From contig JAEYQK010000053.1 of assembly GCA_023410055.1 (NCBI GenBank), positions 1 to 64,000 of the forward strand: a stretch of 64,000 nt of DNA, in the 5' to 3' direction. Under the pieces are notes generated by a model. It was given only the letters and a program-made list of their open reading frames with translations, had not been told where the DNA came from and did not search any database. Positions within the stretch are counted from its first letter, which is position 1. Each line of letters begins with the position of its first letter. Of the stretch, positions 26,000-34,823 are shown one piece after another. The position numbers were made by a program, and so were the translations under genes. The stretch comes from Acidobacteriota bacterium (lineage in GTDB: Bacteria > Acidobacteriota > Terriglobia > Terriglobales > Acidobacteriaceae).

Positions 26000-27802
26000 C
26001 TACTGAACCGGTCCGTACTTCCCGGTCTCCAGCAACTTCTGTGCAATCTGTTGCTGAAGTCCGATCACGTTTACAGGATCGTACTTGAGCAACCGCCGCA
26101 GCATCATCATCTGCGTGCGCATCATGTCGCCGTCAGCTACTGCCGCTACGACCTTCCGTGCCGCCGATTCGACTTCTTCCATCGCGGACATCAGGTAGAT
26201 CTGCGCCAGTGCGGTGACGTTAGCGGCCGCTGCCTCGCCGCTGTTCTGGGCGACCTTCATCGCCCTGATGATGCACGACTCGGCCGCGTAGGTCTCGATG
26301 ATCATGTCCGCCAGAGCGCCCATGATCTCCTGCTGGTCCGCCAGTGCCTGCATGTACTTCTGCGAAGCCGCACCGGCGCATACCATCGCGACCTTCTTCA
26401 TGTTGGCCACCATGGCGCGTTCCGTCGCAAGCGGACCATCCAGGATTTCACCTGCCGATGGTCCAGCCATGAGTTCATCCATCACCTTCTGGATCGCAGG
26501 CAGCAGCGGCAGCTGGCCAGTCAGCGCCCGCTTGAGCAGCCATCCAGTGATGATCATGCGGTTGATCTCATTCGTGCCCTCGAAGATCCGGTTAACTCGC
26601 GAATCGCGGTATGCGCGCTCCGCCGGGTATTCCTCGACGAAACCATAGCCTCCGTAGACCTGAACTGTTTCGTCTACCACGAAGTCGAGCATCTCCGAGC
26701 CCGCGACCTTGATGATGGAGCACTCGACAGCGTACTCTTCAATTGCCCTGCGAATCTCCTTCGTCGCGTCCGCCGAACCCTTATCGACCTCCGCGAGCGC
26801 GACGTCCATCATGCCCACTGTGCGATAGACCATGCTCTCGCTGGCGTAGATCTTGGCGGCCATTTGGGCAAGCTTCTCGCGGATCATGCCGAATTCCGAG
26901 ATCGTTTTGCCGAACGCCTTTCTCTGCTTGGAGTAGGCGATCGCGTTCTGCAAACTCACACGCGCACCGCCCACCGACATCGCACCGAGTTTGAACCGCC
27001 CGATGTTCAGTATGTTGAATGCGATGATGTGCCCCTTGCCGATCTCTCCAAGCACATTCTCAACAGGCACGTGGCAGTCGTTGAGAATGAGTGGACACGT
27101 AGAGGACCCGCGAATTCCCATCTTGTGCTCTTCCGCGCCGACTGAGAATCCCGGAGAAGTCCTGTCTACGATGAAGGCCGTGAACTTCTCGCCGTCAACT
27201 TTCGCGAAGACGATGAACACGTCAGCGAAGTTTGCGTTCGTGATCCACATCTTTTCGCCGTTGAGGATGTAGTGCTTACCGTCCGGCGAGAGCACAGCCT
27301 TTGTGCGCGGATTCATCGCGTCCGAAGCCGACGAGCTTTCCGAAAGCGCATAAGCGCCGACCCACTCGCTGCTCGCCAGCTTAGGAAGATATTTCTGCTT
27401 CTGTTGCTCTGTACCGAAATAAACGATCGGCAGCACGCCGATACCAGTGTGCGCTCCAAAAGCAACGCTGAAGGATCCGTCTTTCGCAATGTTGTCAGCG
27501 ATAACAGCCGACGACACCTTATCCATCTCCATCCCGCCGTACTGTTCGGGGACGTCCGCGGAAACCAGGCCCAGTTCGCTGGCCTTCTTCAGCAGCTCAC
27601 GAACGAGCGCGAAGTCTTTGTGTTCGATACGGTCGGACACCGGAACGATTTCGTTCTTCGCGAACTCTTCTGTCGTGCGGGCGATCTGGCGATGTTCTTC
27701 CGTCAGATCCTCCGGCGTGAACACTTCCTCCGGCGCACGCTCTTCCAGAAGGAAGCTGCCGCCCGCGATTTTCTTTTTCGGGATTGCCGAAACTGTAGCC
27801 AT
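26000..27802 (-). CDS. fadE: Acyl-CoA dehydrogenase, FadE/VLCAD-like
   Basis: 600 residues: a standard acyl-CoA dehydrogenase core (YALSESSSASDAMNPRTKAV; TNANFADVFIVFAKVDG; QVYGGYGFVEEYPAERAYRDSRVNRIFEGTNEINR with the catalytic-base glutamate) plus a C-terminal extension of about 170 residues like that of VLCAD/ACAD9 and Bacillus FadE (594 aa). Catalyses the FAD-dependent first step of beta-oxidation. ATG 27802 has AGAGG six bases upstream; GTG 27805 precedes it directly. Third gene of the fadN-fadA-fadE operon, 53 bp after fadA. Confidence 0.93.
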   Translation of the reverse strand: MATVSAIPKKKIAGGSFLLEERAPEEVFTPEDLTEEHRQIARTTEEFAKNEIVPVSDRIEHKDFALVRELLKKASELGLVSADVPEQYGGMEMDKVSSAVIADNIAKDGSFSVAFGAHTGIGVLPIVYFGTEQQKQKYLPKLASSEWVGAYALSESSSASDAMNPRTKAVLSPDGKHYILNGEKMWITNANFADVFIVFAKVDGEKFTAFIVDRTSPGFSVGAEEHKMGIRGSSTCPLILNDCHVPVENVLGEIGKGHIIAFNILNIGRFKLGAMSVGGARVSLQNAIAYSKQRKAFGKTISEFGMIREKLAQMAAKIYASESMVYRTVGMMDVALAEVDKGSADATKEIRRAIEEYAVECSIIKVAGSEMLDFVVDETVQVYGGYGFVEEYPAERAYRDSRVNRIFEGTNEINRMIITGWLLKRALTGQLPLLPAIQKVMDELMAGPSAGEILDGPLATERAMVANMKKVAMVCAGAASQKYMQALADQQEIMGALADMIIETYAAESCIIRAMKVAQNSGEAAAANVTALAQIYLMSAMEEVESAARKVVAAVADGDMMRTQMMMLRRLLKYDPVNVIGLQQQIAQKLLETGKYGPVQ

Positions 27803-27855
27803 CACTTACCTCTCATGCAAAAGAAAATCCCCCCGAAAGGGAATGCTGATCGTTG

Positions 27856-29034
27856 TTAGGCAACGTTCTCGAAAATGCCGGCAGCACCCATGCCGCCGCC
27901 TACGCACATAGTCACCATTCCGTATCGCGCATTACGGCGCTTGAGTTCGCGAATGACGGTTGCCGTAAGCTTCGCGCCTGTGCATCCCAGCGGATGCCCC
28001 AGCGCCACCGCGCCGCCATTTGGATTCACACGGGCCGGATCCAGCCCGCCTTCTTTGATGACCGACAGCGCCTGCGCCGCAAACGCCTCGTTCAACTCGA
28101 TGACCTCGATATCGCTGAGCGTCAGCCCAGCCATCTTTAGTGCCTTGGGAATCGCATATACGGGGCCAAGTCCCATTTCCTCCGGTTTGTACCCAGCCGT
28201 CGCGAATGAAACGTAGCGCACCAGCGGCTTGATCCCGAGTGCCTTCGCCCGCTCAGACGACATCACTACGGCCGCAGCCGCTCCGTCTGACATCTGCGAC
28301 GAATTGCCGGCCGTCGTGATCCCCTTGGCATGGAACGCAGGTCTCAACGCCGACAGTGCCTCCATTGTGGTATCAGCTCGCGGCCCTTCGTCCACCTTGA
28401 AGGTGATATCGATTCGCTTTGGCTTGCTTCCATTAGGAGTCGTGAAGCTCACCGGCACCGGAACGACCTCGTCTTCGAACTTCCCTGCCGCAATCGCCGC
28501 CAGCGCTTTCTGGTGCGAGCAATACGAGAACTCATCCGCCTGTTCGCGCGTGATGCCGTGCCGATTTGCTAGCCGCTCAGAGGTCAAGCCCATTGACAGA
28601 AACGCGTCCGGATAATGATCAACGATCCACGGGTTAGGCGAGATCTTGTGTCCGCCCATCGGGATCATCGTCATCGACTCTGTTCCACCGGCAACGATGA
28701 CCTCGGCGCCACCGACCATGATGCGCTCAGCGGCCATCGCGATTGATTGCAGCCCAGACGAGCAGAACCGGTTGATCGTCATCGCCGACGTCTCGATCGG
28801 CAATCCAGCACGCAGCCAAGCATTCCGGGCCACGTTCATGCCTTGCTCAGCCTCAGGCATGGCGCAGCCCATGATCACGTCCTCAATCTCTTTCACGTCC
28901 AGCTGAGGCACACGATCAAGCGCTCCCTTGATGGCGATCGCGCCTAGATCATCCGGCCGCGTCGCACGCAACGTCCCTTTGTAAGCCTTGCCGACCGGCG
29001 TTCGGACGGCAGATGCAATCACCACTTCTCTCAT
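27856..29034 (-). CDS. fadA: Acetyl-CoA acyltransferase (3-ketoacyl-CoA thiolase)
   Basis: 392 residues, the normal thiolase length. Nucleophile Cys91 in NRFCSSGLQS, the GHPLGCTGAKL histidine loop and the CVGGGMGAAGIFE C-terminal cysteine loop are complete. It cleaves 3-ketoacyl-CoA to acetyl-CoA and a shortened acyl-CoA in the last step of beta-oxidation. Second gene of the operon, sitting between the multifunctional protein and fadE genes as in Bacillus subtilis fadNAE. Confidence 0.95.
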   Translation of the reverse strand: MREVVIASAVRTPVGKAYKGTLRATRPDDLGAIAIKGALDRVPQLDVKEIEDVIMGCAMPEAEQGMNVARNAWLRAGLPIETSAMTINRFCSSGLQSIAMAAERIMVGGAEVIVAGGTESMTMIPMGGHKISPNPWIVDHYPDAFLSMGLTSERLANRHGITREQADEFSYCSHQKALAAIAAGKFEDEVVPVPVSFTTPNGSKPKRIDITFKVDEGPRADTTMEALSALRPAFHAKGITTAGNSSQMSDGAAAAVVMSSERAKALGIKPLVRYVSFATAGYKPEEMGLGPVYAIPKALKMAGLTLSDIEVIELNEAFAAQALSVIKEGGLDPARVNPNGGAVALGHPLGCTGAKLTATVIRELKRRNARYGMVTMCVGGGMGAAGIFENVA

Positions 29035-29050
29035 AATCAGTTCTCAGGAA

Positions 29051-29082
29051 CAGTACCCAGTACCTAGTACTCAGTACTCAGT
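29051..29082. repeat. Heptamer-type extragenic repeat (ACTCAGT units)
   Basis: About four imperfect tandem copies of ACTCAGT-like units in the 106-bp gap between fadN and fadA. The same heptamer array recurs at 41101-41144. Such short arrays are scattered between genes and appear non-coding. Confidence 0.7.
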
Positions 29083-29140
29083 TCGGAAAAGTTTCTCAAT
29101 AACTCGAAACTGCTTCGATCATCCGCTCGTCAGCCCGCTT

Positions 29141-31552
29141 TCAATTTCTCAACGGCTTGCCGGTTTTCAGCGTGTGCTGGATTCTCTCCAGCGTTTTCTT
29201 CTCGCCAGCGAGCGACTTGAAGCCCTCGCGTTCAAGCTCAAGAACGTACTGCTCGCTGACCGGAGTTCCCGGCGTGACGTTCCCGCCGCAGATCACCTCC
29301 GCGATCTTTACCCCAATCTTCGCGTCGTGATCGCTGATGAACTCGCCCTGCCTCATCAGATGCACGCCCAGCCTTAAAGCAGCAAGGATGCTCTCGCCCG
29401 GCGCCGGTATATCCTTCCTCGGCACCGGAGGCTGATAGCCCCGGGCCAATTCCAGAGCACGTGCCTTCGCATCACTCAGAACGCGGTCGCGGTTCATGGT
29501 GATCTCGTCAGACTCCATCAGCAAACCTAACGTCTTTGCCTCAACTGCCGACGTCGAAATCTTGGCCATGGCGATCGTCTCGAAGGCGCGCTTTATGGCT
29601 TCCATGATCTCCACTGACTCAGCTCGCCCGTTTGGACGTACCGAAGTTGCCAGATCCACTGCCCGCAGCAGCATCTCCTTGCAGCCGCCGCCGGCCGGAA
29701 GCAATCCGACTCCCGGCTCCGCGAAGCCCATGTACAGCTCGGCATGAGGCTGACGGGCCGCCGCTGGAATCGTGACCTCGCATCCTCCGCCGAGAGCCAT
29801 GCCGAACGGCGCCGTTACGACCGGTTTGGGTGAGAACTTGATGGCCTGCGTCATGCCCTGGAAGGCCTTGATCATCAGGTCGATCTCGTCCCACTCCTGC
29901 TCCTGAACGGCCATGAGGAGCATCATGAGATTCGCGCCCGCCGAAAAGTGCGCTGCGTCGTTTGTGATCACGAATGCATCGAAGTTGTCGCCCGGTCCAC
30001 CCGGCTTCAGCGTCTGCGTGATCATCTGCACGATGTCCGACCCGAGCGTATTCAACTTCGAATGGAACTCGATGCAGCCGACGCCATCACCGATATCGAC
30101 CAGCGATGCGCCTGCATTCTTCTTCACCACACCATTCGATTTCTTCGCGACTTCGACGGACCAGACGCCTTGTGGAACCGCAACTTCCCTGTAGCTATTG
30201 TGGTGCAGATCGAAATAGCAACGCCCTGAGCGCGCGTGTGGCACGTCTTCGTACCACGACGTTGCACCGGATGCGAGGAGATCTTCAACCTTCTTCGAGA
30301 CCGGCTGCCCCTCTTTTCTCATGCGTTCGACGGTGACTGGAACACCGGCGGCGTCCCAAAGCTCAAAGGGTCCCATCTCCCAGTTGAAGCCCAGCCTCAT
30401 GGCACGATCGATCTCGACGACCGAGTCCGATATCTCATCGAGACGATTAGCCGCGTAGTTCCACAAGTCCGAAAGCGACGTCCACAGGAACTGCCCAGCA
30501 CGGTCCAGCTTCTCGCTTCCGTGATGAAGTCCTAGAAGCATACGTAACCGCTTCGGCGTTTCCTCAACCGTCTTCGCCATCTCAAGCGACGGAAACTTTG
30601 CTTTTTGACGCGGATGATATTCGAGCGTTTTCCAGTCGATCGCCATCCGCTCTTCGCCGTGCGGGGCCTTCTGCTTCTTGTAGAAACCGCCCTTGGTCTT
30701 GTCGCCCAGCATCTTGCGCTCAAGCATCTGGCGGAAGAAATCCGGCAGCTCCAGGTCGCTGCGCTCGTCCTGCACATTCTCGGTCATGTTGCGAACGACG
30801 TGGCCCAGGATGTCGAGCCCGACCATGTCGATCGTGCGGAAGGTCGCCGATTTGGGCCATCCCACGGCCGTACCGGTCAGCGCATCGACTTCCTCGATGG
30901 TCATGTCCATCTTCTGCATAAGCCGCATGACGTTCATCACCGAGAACGTGCCGATCCTGTTCGCGACGAAATTCGGCGTGTCCTTCGCGTAAACGATTCC
31001 CTTGCCCAGCCGCACGTCCGCGAACTGCGCAATGGTTTTCATCGCTTCGCGATCCGTCTCTGCCGTCGGAATGATCTCCAGCAGACGCATATAGCGCGGC
31101 GGATTGAAGAAGTGCGTCCCAAACCACGAGCGCCTGAAGTCATCGCTGAAGCCTTCAGCGATGCGTGCAACCGGCAACCCGCTCGTATTCGTCGTAACAA
31201 TTGTGCCTGGCTTACGGACGGCTTCGACTTTCTTCAGCAGCGCACGCTTGATCTCCAGGTCCTCGACCACAGCCTCGATCACCCAGTCCGACTCGGCGAC
31301 ATACTTCAGGTGATCTTCAAAGTTGCCGATCGTGATCAGATTCGCCAGCGAAGGATGGAACAAAGCAGCTGGTTTCGACTTGCGCAAGCCATCCAGTCCG
31401 GCTTGCGCTATTCGGTTACGAGCTTCGCCATCCGCGTCCGGTGGCACCATATCGAGAAGAAACGACGCGACGCCGGCATTGGCCAGGTGCGCAGCGATTC
31501 GCGCCCCCATGGTCCCAGCGCCCAATACAGTCACTCTTTCAATGCGCTTCAT
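29141..31552 (-). CDS. fadN: Multifunctional 3-hydroxyacyl-CoA dehydrogenase/enoyl-CoA hydratase (FadN type)
   Basis: 803 residues. The N-terminal NAD-binding VLGAGTMGARIAAHLANAG starts the 3-hydroxyacyl-CoA dehydrogenase half (to about 420), with THFFNPPRYMRLLEIIP and the helical dimer domains. The enoyl-CoA hydratase half follows (about 480-720), with oxyanion motif LGGGCEVTI and active-site region EPGVGLLPAGGG. This HAD-then-ECH order and size match Bacillus FadN (789 aa) and are the reverse of E. coli FadB. It performs steps 2 and 3 of beta-oxidation. First gene of the operon; divergent from the dienoyl-CoA reductase gene across 213 bp. Confidence 0.93.
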   Translation of the reverse strand: MKRIERVTVLGAGTMGARIAAHLANAGVASFLLDMVPPDADGEARNRIAQAGLDGLRKSKPAALFHPSLANLITIGNFEDHLKYVAESDWVIEAVVEDLEIKRALLKKVEAVRKPGTIVTTNTSGLPVARIAEGFSDDFRRSWFGTHFFNPPRYMRLLEIIPTAETDREAMKTIAQFADVRLGKGIVYAKDTPNFVANRIGTFSVMNVMRLMQKMDMTIEEVDALTGTAVGWPKSATFRTIDMVGLDILGHVVRNMTENVQDERSDLELPDFFRQMLERKMLGDKTKGGFYKKQKAPHGEERMAIDWKTLEYHPRQKAKFPSLEMAKTVEETPKRLRMLLGLHHGSEKLDRAGQFLWTSLSDLWNYAANRLDEISDSVVEIDRAMRLGFNWEMGPFELWDAAGVPVTVERMRKEGQPVSKKVEDLLASGATSWYEDVPHARSGRCYFDLHHNSYREVAVPQGVWSVEVAKKSNGVVKKNAGASLVDIGDGVGCIEFHSKLNTLGSDIVQMITQTLKPGGPGDNFDAFVITNDAAHFSAGANLMMLLMAVQEQEWDEIDLMIKAFQGMTQAIKFSPKPVVTAPFGMALGGGCEVTIPAAARQPHAELYMGFAEPGVGLLPAGGGCKEMLLRAVDLATSVRPNGRAESVEIMEAIKRAFETIAMAKISTSAVEAKTLGLLMESDEITMNRDRVLSDAKARALELARGYQPPVPRKDIPAPGESILAALRLGVHLMRQGEFISDHDAKIGVKIAEVICGGNVTPGTPVSEQYVLELEREGFKSLAGEKKTLERIQHTLKTGKPLRN

Positions 31553-31765
31553 AGGATCGGGTTATTTGTCCTTGAAGATTAATGGCAGGGTCCCAACAAC
31601 CGTGAGATGCACCCGGAGCAGTGAGCGTCGATTAATCTGTCGGAAAACTTGCGCCAGAAAACCTTTCGAATCTCGGCCTACTCCTCGCCTGAAGCCGTCA
31701 TCCAAGCAGAGTGCCTGCCCTTTGTGTCTCTTCGGCCTATCTCGCGGATTCCATGGAGCGAAGCG

Positions 31766-32614
31766 ATGTTTGAACCAGGTCTGCTCAAGGAGAAACGAAT
31801 TCTGATCACCGGAGGCGGAACCGGACTCGGACGAGCCATGGCCGAGCGTTTCCTCCAACTCGGTGCCACTGTTTACATTTGCGGACGCCGTGCCGAAGTA
31901 TTGCAGCAAACCTGCAACGAGCTATCGTCCAGAACGGGTAGCTCCATCACAGGGCTGCCCTGCGACGTTCGCGACCTCGTGGCGGTAGAACAAATGCTGG
32001 ATGGTATCTGGTCTGATGGGCCGCTAAACGTACTCGTCAATAACGCTGGCGGCAACTTCCTCGCCCGCACTGAAGAACTCTCGCCGCGCGCATGGGAAGC
32101 AGTGTTGGGAATCGTGCTCACCGGTACTCTCAACGCGACACTCGCCTGCGGACGCCGCTGGCTCAAGGCCGCTCTGCCCGCAACAGTGCTCAACGTCTCC
32201 ACCACGTATGCGACCAGCGGTGCCGGTTCAGCCTACGTGGTGCCTTCGGCCGTGGCAAAAGCCGGAGTCATGGCCCTGACCACCAGCCTCGCAGTCGAGT
32301 GGGGCCCTCGAGGCATTCGCATGAACGGCATAGCCCCCGGCCCGATCCCGACAGAGGGCGCCTTCTCACGCCTGCTACCCGGCAAAGACTTCGAACAGCT
32401 CGCATTGCGACACAATCCTCTGCGGCGCTTCGGGACGCCCGAAGAGTTCGCAAACCTCGCCGCATTCCTCGTCAGCGACGGATGCACCTACCTCAACGGC
32501 GAGATCGTTGTAATGGACGGAGGCGAGTGGCTGCACGGAGCAGGTGAATTCAGCTATCTAGGCGAGATGTTAAGCGAAGCCGACTGGCAAGCCATGCGCC
32601 CGCAAAAGAAGTAA
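31766..32614 (+). CDS. 2,4-dienoyl-CoA reductase, mitochondrial DECR1-like SDR
   Basis: 282 residues. Short-chain dehydrogenase with ITGGGTGLGRAMAE (NADPH site), NNAGGNF and, instead of the classical YxxxK, a STTY...VVPSAVAK arrangement as in human DECR1 (Tyr, Ser and Lys spread over about 18 residues). The end GPIPTEGAFSRL, VMDGGEWL and SGEF-like GAGEFSYL also track DECR1. It reduces 2,4-dienoyl-CoA during oxidation of polyunsaturated acids. ATG 31766 gives the SDR N-terminus; an in-frame start at 31649 adds 39 unrelated residues. Divergent from fadN, so probably co-regulated. Confidence 0.88.
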   Translation: MFEPGLLKEKRILITGGGTGLGRAMAERFLQLGATVYICGRRAEVLQQTCNELSSRTGSSITGLPCDVRDLVAVEQMLDGIWSDGPLNVLVNNAGGNFLARTEELSPRAWEAVLGIVLTGTLNATLACGRRWLKAALPATVLNVSTTYATSGAGSAYVVPSAVAKAGVMALTTSLAVEWGPRGIRMNGIAPGPIPTEGAFSRLLPGKDFEQLALRHNPLRRFGTPEEFANLAAFLVSDGCTYLNGEIVVMDGGEWLHGAGEFSYLGEMLSEADWQAMRPQKK

Positions 32615-32615
32615 G

Positions 32616-32646
32616 TTTGTGGACGGCGCCGCGCCCCGTCCACAAA
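32616..32646. terminator. Convergent hairpin between DECR-like and DUF2147 genes
   Basis: Perfect 10-bp stem TTTGTGGACG/CGTCCACAAA with an 11-nt GC-rich loop, placed between two convergent stops. No strong T-run. Confidence 0.65.
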
Positions 32647-32655
32647 CGCGATCGC

Positions 32656-33117
32656 TTAATCCGCCTTCGTCCACTTCTCCGTCCTGCCGAAAACCGAGAT
32701 GCCCACAAATCCCCTGAGGTTCAACTGCGTCGGCGAGATCAGCGTCATCTTCGCGCTGTAAGTCTTTCCATTCTTCGGATCGTACACTTTCCCGTCATTC
32801 CACAGAGCATCGCCAGCGTACTTGAAATCCTTCACGATCATTAAGCCCATCACCGGCGTCTTTCTCAAGGACTGGTCGGGATTGTTGTGATCCAGCTTCG
32901 GGGTGCCCGGCGTGCCGTCTTTCGATCCCGCCGGATAGTTCGGGTCCTTCAGCCAGATGATCTTCCCGCAGTACTTGTCTCCGCACTTCGAAATGTCGAT
33001 CTTGGCATCCTTTGCCTGGTTGTACCAGACGCCTGCGATGTCATCGCCAGACGCCGCGAGACACGGCACCGCACACACCAGCACTAGGAGCAACAGCACA
33101 AGGACTGAAGTTCTCAT
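32656..33117 (-). CDS. Secreted DUF2147 protein
   Basis: 153 residues: signal peptide (VLVLLLLVLVCAVPCLAASG, about 4-23) and then the DUF2147 beta-barrel core (DIAGVWYNQAKDAKIDISKCGDKYCGKIIWLK..; LMIVKDFKYAGDALWNDGKVYDPKNGKTYSAKMTL). Two cysteines seven residues apart (KCGDKYCG) could pair in the periplasm. The family has a lipocalin/FABP-like fold and an unknown role; ligand binding in the envelope is a guess. Alone on its strand between the DECR-like gene and the second acyl-CoA dehydrogenase. Confidence 0.88.
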   Translation of the reverse strand: MRTSVLVLLLLVLVCAVPCLAASGDDIAGVWYNQAKDAKIDISKCGDKYCGKIIWLKDPNYPAGSKDGTPGTPKLDHNNPDQSLRKTPVMGLMIVKDFKYAGDALWNDGKVYDPKNGKTYSAKMTLISPTQLNLRGFVGISVFGRTEKWTKAD

Positions 33118-33358
33118 TCGTGTTCCTCACTTTTCACATGAAAGACAGAAATCGGCCCGACATGGCCCTGGATCAGGGTTCCCAACCACCTCTGCTGTTC
33201 GATGCAGCCTTTTAAGGGAGAGTCCCTGAAAATGGCGAGATTTTGCAGCAGCATAGAACGATCCCCACAACGCCGGAGTAGGTCATATTGCGCCACTCAT
33301 GCTCCCATCGAAGTGTCGTCTGTCTGTGCGCGAACATCCAAGCTCCCGGAGGCAGTCC

Positions 33359-34807
33359 GTGGACCTTCAGACGCTCAGTTCTCCAGTCGAGTATGTCAAA
33401 CAGTTCATGCATCCGCATGACCCGGATTCCCTGGCGAATTACGAGGCTTGGTGGCACTCCGAAGGCAACGTCATCTCCAGTGCAGTGGATCGCGCCGGCA
33501 CTCCCTGGCTTCGCATGTTCGACGAATTCGGCAGGCGCGTAGACGAAATCTTCTTTGCGTCCGACTACTGGAGAATGCTCCGAAAAGGCTATGAATCCGG
33601 CCTACTGTGGAAAACCTTCGAGCAAAACTCACTGGTGCCCGCCTTCGAGATCCTCTACATTACATCGTTCTACGACCCAGGCCTCGCCTGCCCCTATACC
33701 GTTTCGCTTTCGACTGCGGCACCCGTTTCGAAGTACGGTAGCCCGGAATTGCAGGAGAAACTCTTTTCTCCCATGCTGCGTCGCGACGGCATAAATTGGC
33801 AGGGCGCAACCTGGATGACCGAGATTAAGGGCGGTTCCGACCTCGGCGCTTCCGTCGAGACTGTGGCAAGGCCCGCCGAAGAACGCTGGCTACTTACGGG
33901 GGACAAGTACTTCGCAAGCAACGTCGGCGCCGAACTTGCGGTAGTCGCCGCTCGAATCGACGGCTCGCCACAGGGCGTCCGCGGACTGAGCCTGTTTCTC
34001 GTCCCCCGCTACCGCCGTAATGGCGAGTTGAACTACTTCATCCGTCGCCTCAAAGACAAGGTCGCAACCCGCTCCGTGCCGACCGGCGAAGTCGAACTCC
34101 GCGACAGCGAAGCCTACCTGCTCGGGCATCCAAACCGTGGTATTTACCTGATCCTCGAAGTCCTGAACATTTCCCGCATCGCCAATAGTATCGGCAGCGT
34201 CGCACTAGCCCAGCGTGCCATCTCCGATGCACTCACCTTCGCACAACGCCGCATCGCGTTCGGCAAGCCGATCATTGAGCATCCACTTCTCTGCCGCCAA
34301 TTCACGGAACGCGTGGCCGACCTGCGTCGCGCTTCGGCGCTCGCGTGGGAATCTGTGCGCCTGCTCAACGACGTCTGGCAGGAAAGAGCTCCGTACTCCG
34401 ATCGCTACCACCTCTTCCGGCTCGTCGCCCATTTGGCAAAATACTGGACCGCCGAGTTCGCTGTTCAAACCTCTAAATGGGCAATGGAAGTACACGGTGC
34501 GATCGGAGTCATGCAGGAATTCGGCATCGAACGCTGGCTACGCGAAGCCATGATTCTCGCGATTTGGGAAGGAACCTCTCACCGCCAGATCCTGGACGGC
34601 CTCGAAGTCATGGAACGCAAGCGTGCACACGAATCTCTGTTCCAACACATCGCGCCGTTCGCAGATCGAGCGCAAATGGAGCAGATGAGACAACGCGTCG
34701 AAGAACTCCTCGATCTCGACATTGACGAGAGGCAATCGGCCGCCGAGAACGTCTTCCGCGATCTTGCACAGTTCACAGGGGAAACCCTAACTGACAGACC
34801 GCGTTAG
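33359..34807 (+). CDS. Acyl-CoA dehydrogenase, AidB-like group
   Basis: 482 residues. The fold-defining ATWMTEIKGGSDLG (flavin/substrate loop) resembles the MTEKQGGSD motif of AidB. IAFGKPIIEHPLLCRQFTERVADL and WAMEVHGAIGVMQEFGIERWLREAMILAIWEGTSHRQILDG carry the C-terminal helical bundle with glutamate in WEGT. It could oxidise branched or aromatic acyl-CoA, or be an AidB-type stress flavoprotein. GTG 33359 is chosen because GGAGG (33348-33352) lies seven bases upstream; an earlier in-frame ATG at 33299 adds a basic, non-homologous 20 residues. Confidence 0.85.
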   Translation: MDLQTLSSPVEYVKQFMHPHDPDSLANYEAWWHSEGNVISSAVDRAGTPWLRMFDEFGRRVDEIFFASDYWRMLRKGYESGLLWKTFEQNSLVPAFEILYITSFYDPGLACPYTVSLSTAAPVSKYGSPELQEKLFSPMLRRDGINWQGATWMTEIKGGSDLGASVETVARPAEERWLLTGDKYFASNVGAELAVVAARIDGSPQGVRGLSLFLVPRYRRNGELNYFIRRLKDKVATRSVPTGEVELRDSEAYLLGHPNRGIYLILEVLNISRIANSIGSVALAQRAISDALTFAQRRIAFGKPIIEHPLLCRQFTERVADLRRASALAWESVRLLNDVWQERAPYSDRYHLFRLVAHLAKYWTAEFAVQTSKWAMEVHGAIGVMQEFGIERWLREAMILAIWEGTSHRQILDGLEVMERKRAHESLFQHIAPFADRAQMEQMRQRVEELLDLDIDERQSAAENVFRDLAQFTGETLTDRPR

Positions 34808-34823
34808 CGCTCAAATAACGGAC

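Noticed and set aside
25937..27145. 402-codon plus-strand frame opposite fadE
   Set aside because: His/Arg/Leu-rich composition, no domain, and lies wholly antisense to a clear acyl-CoA dehydrogenase. A shadow frame of high-GC coding DNA.
29051..29082. Short tandem repeats as a CRISPR array
   Set aside because: Units are 7 bp with no unique spacers, and there are no cas genes.
30605..31582. 325-codon plus-strand frame opposite fadN
   Set aside because: Antisense shadow of fadN; no recognisable motif and no ribosome-binding site.
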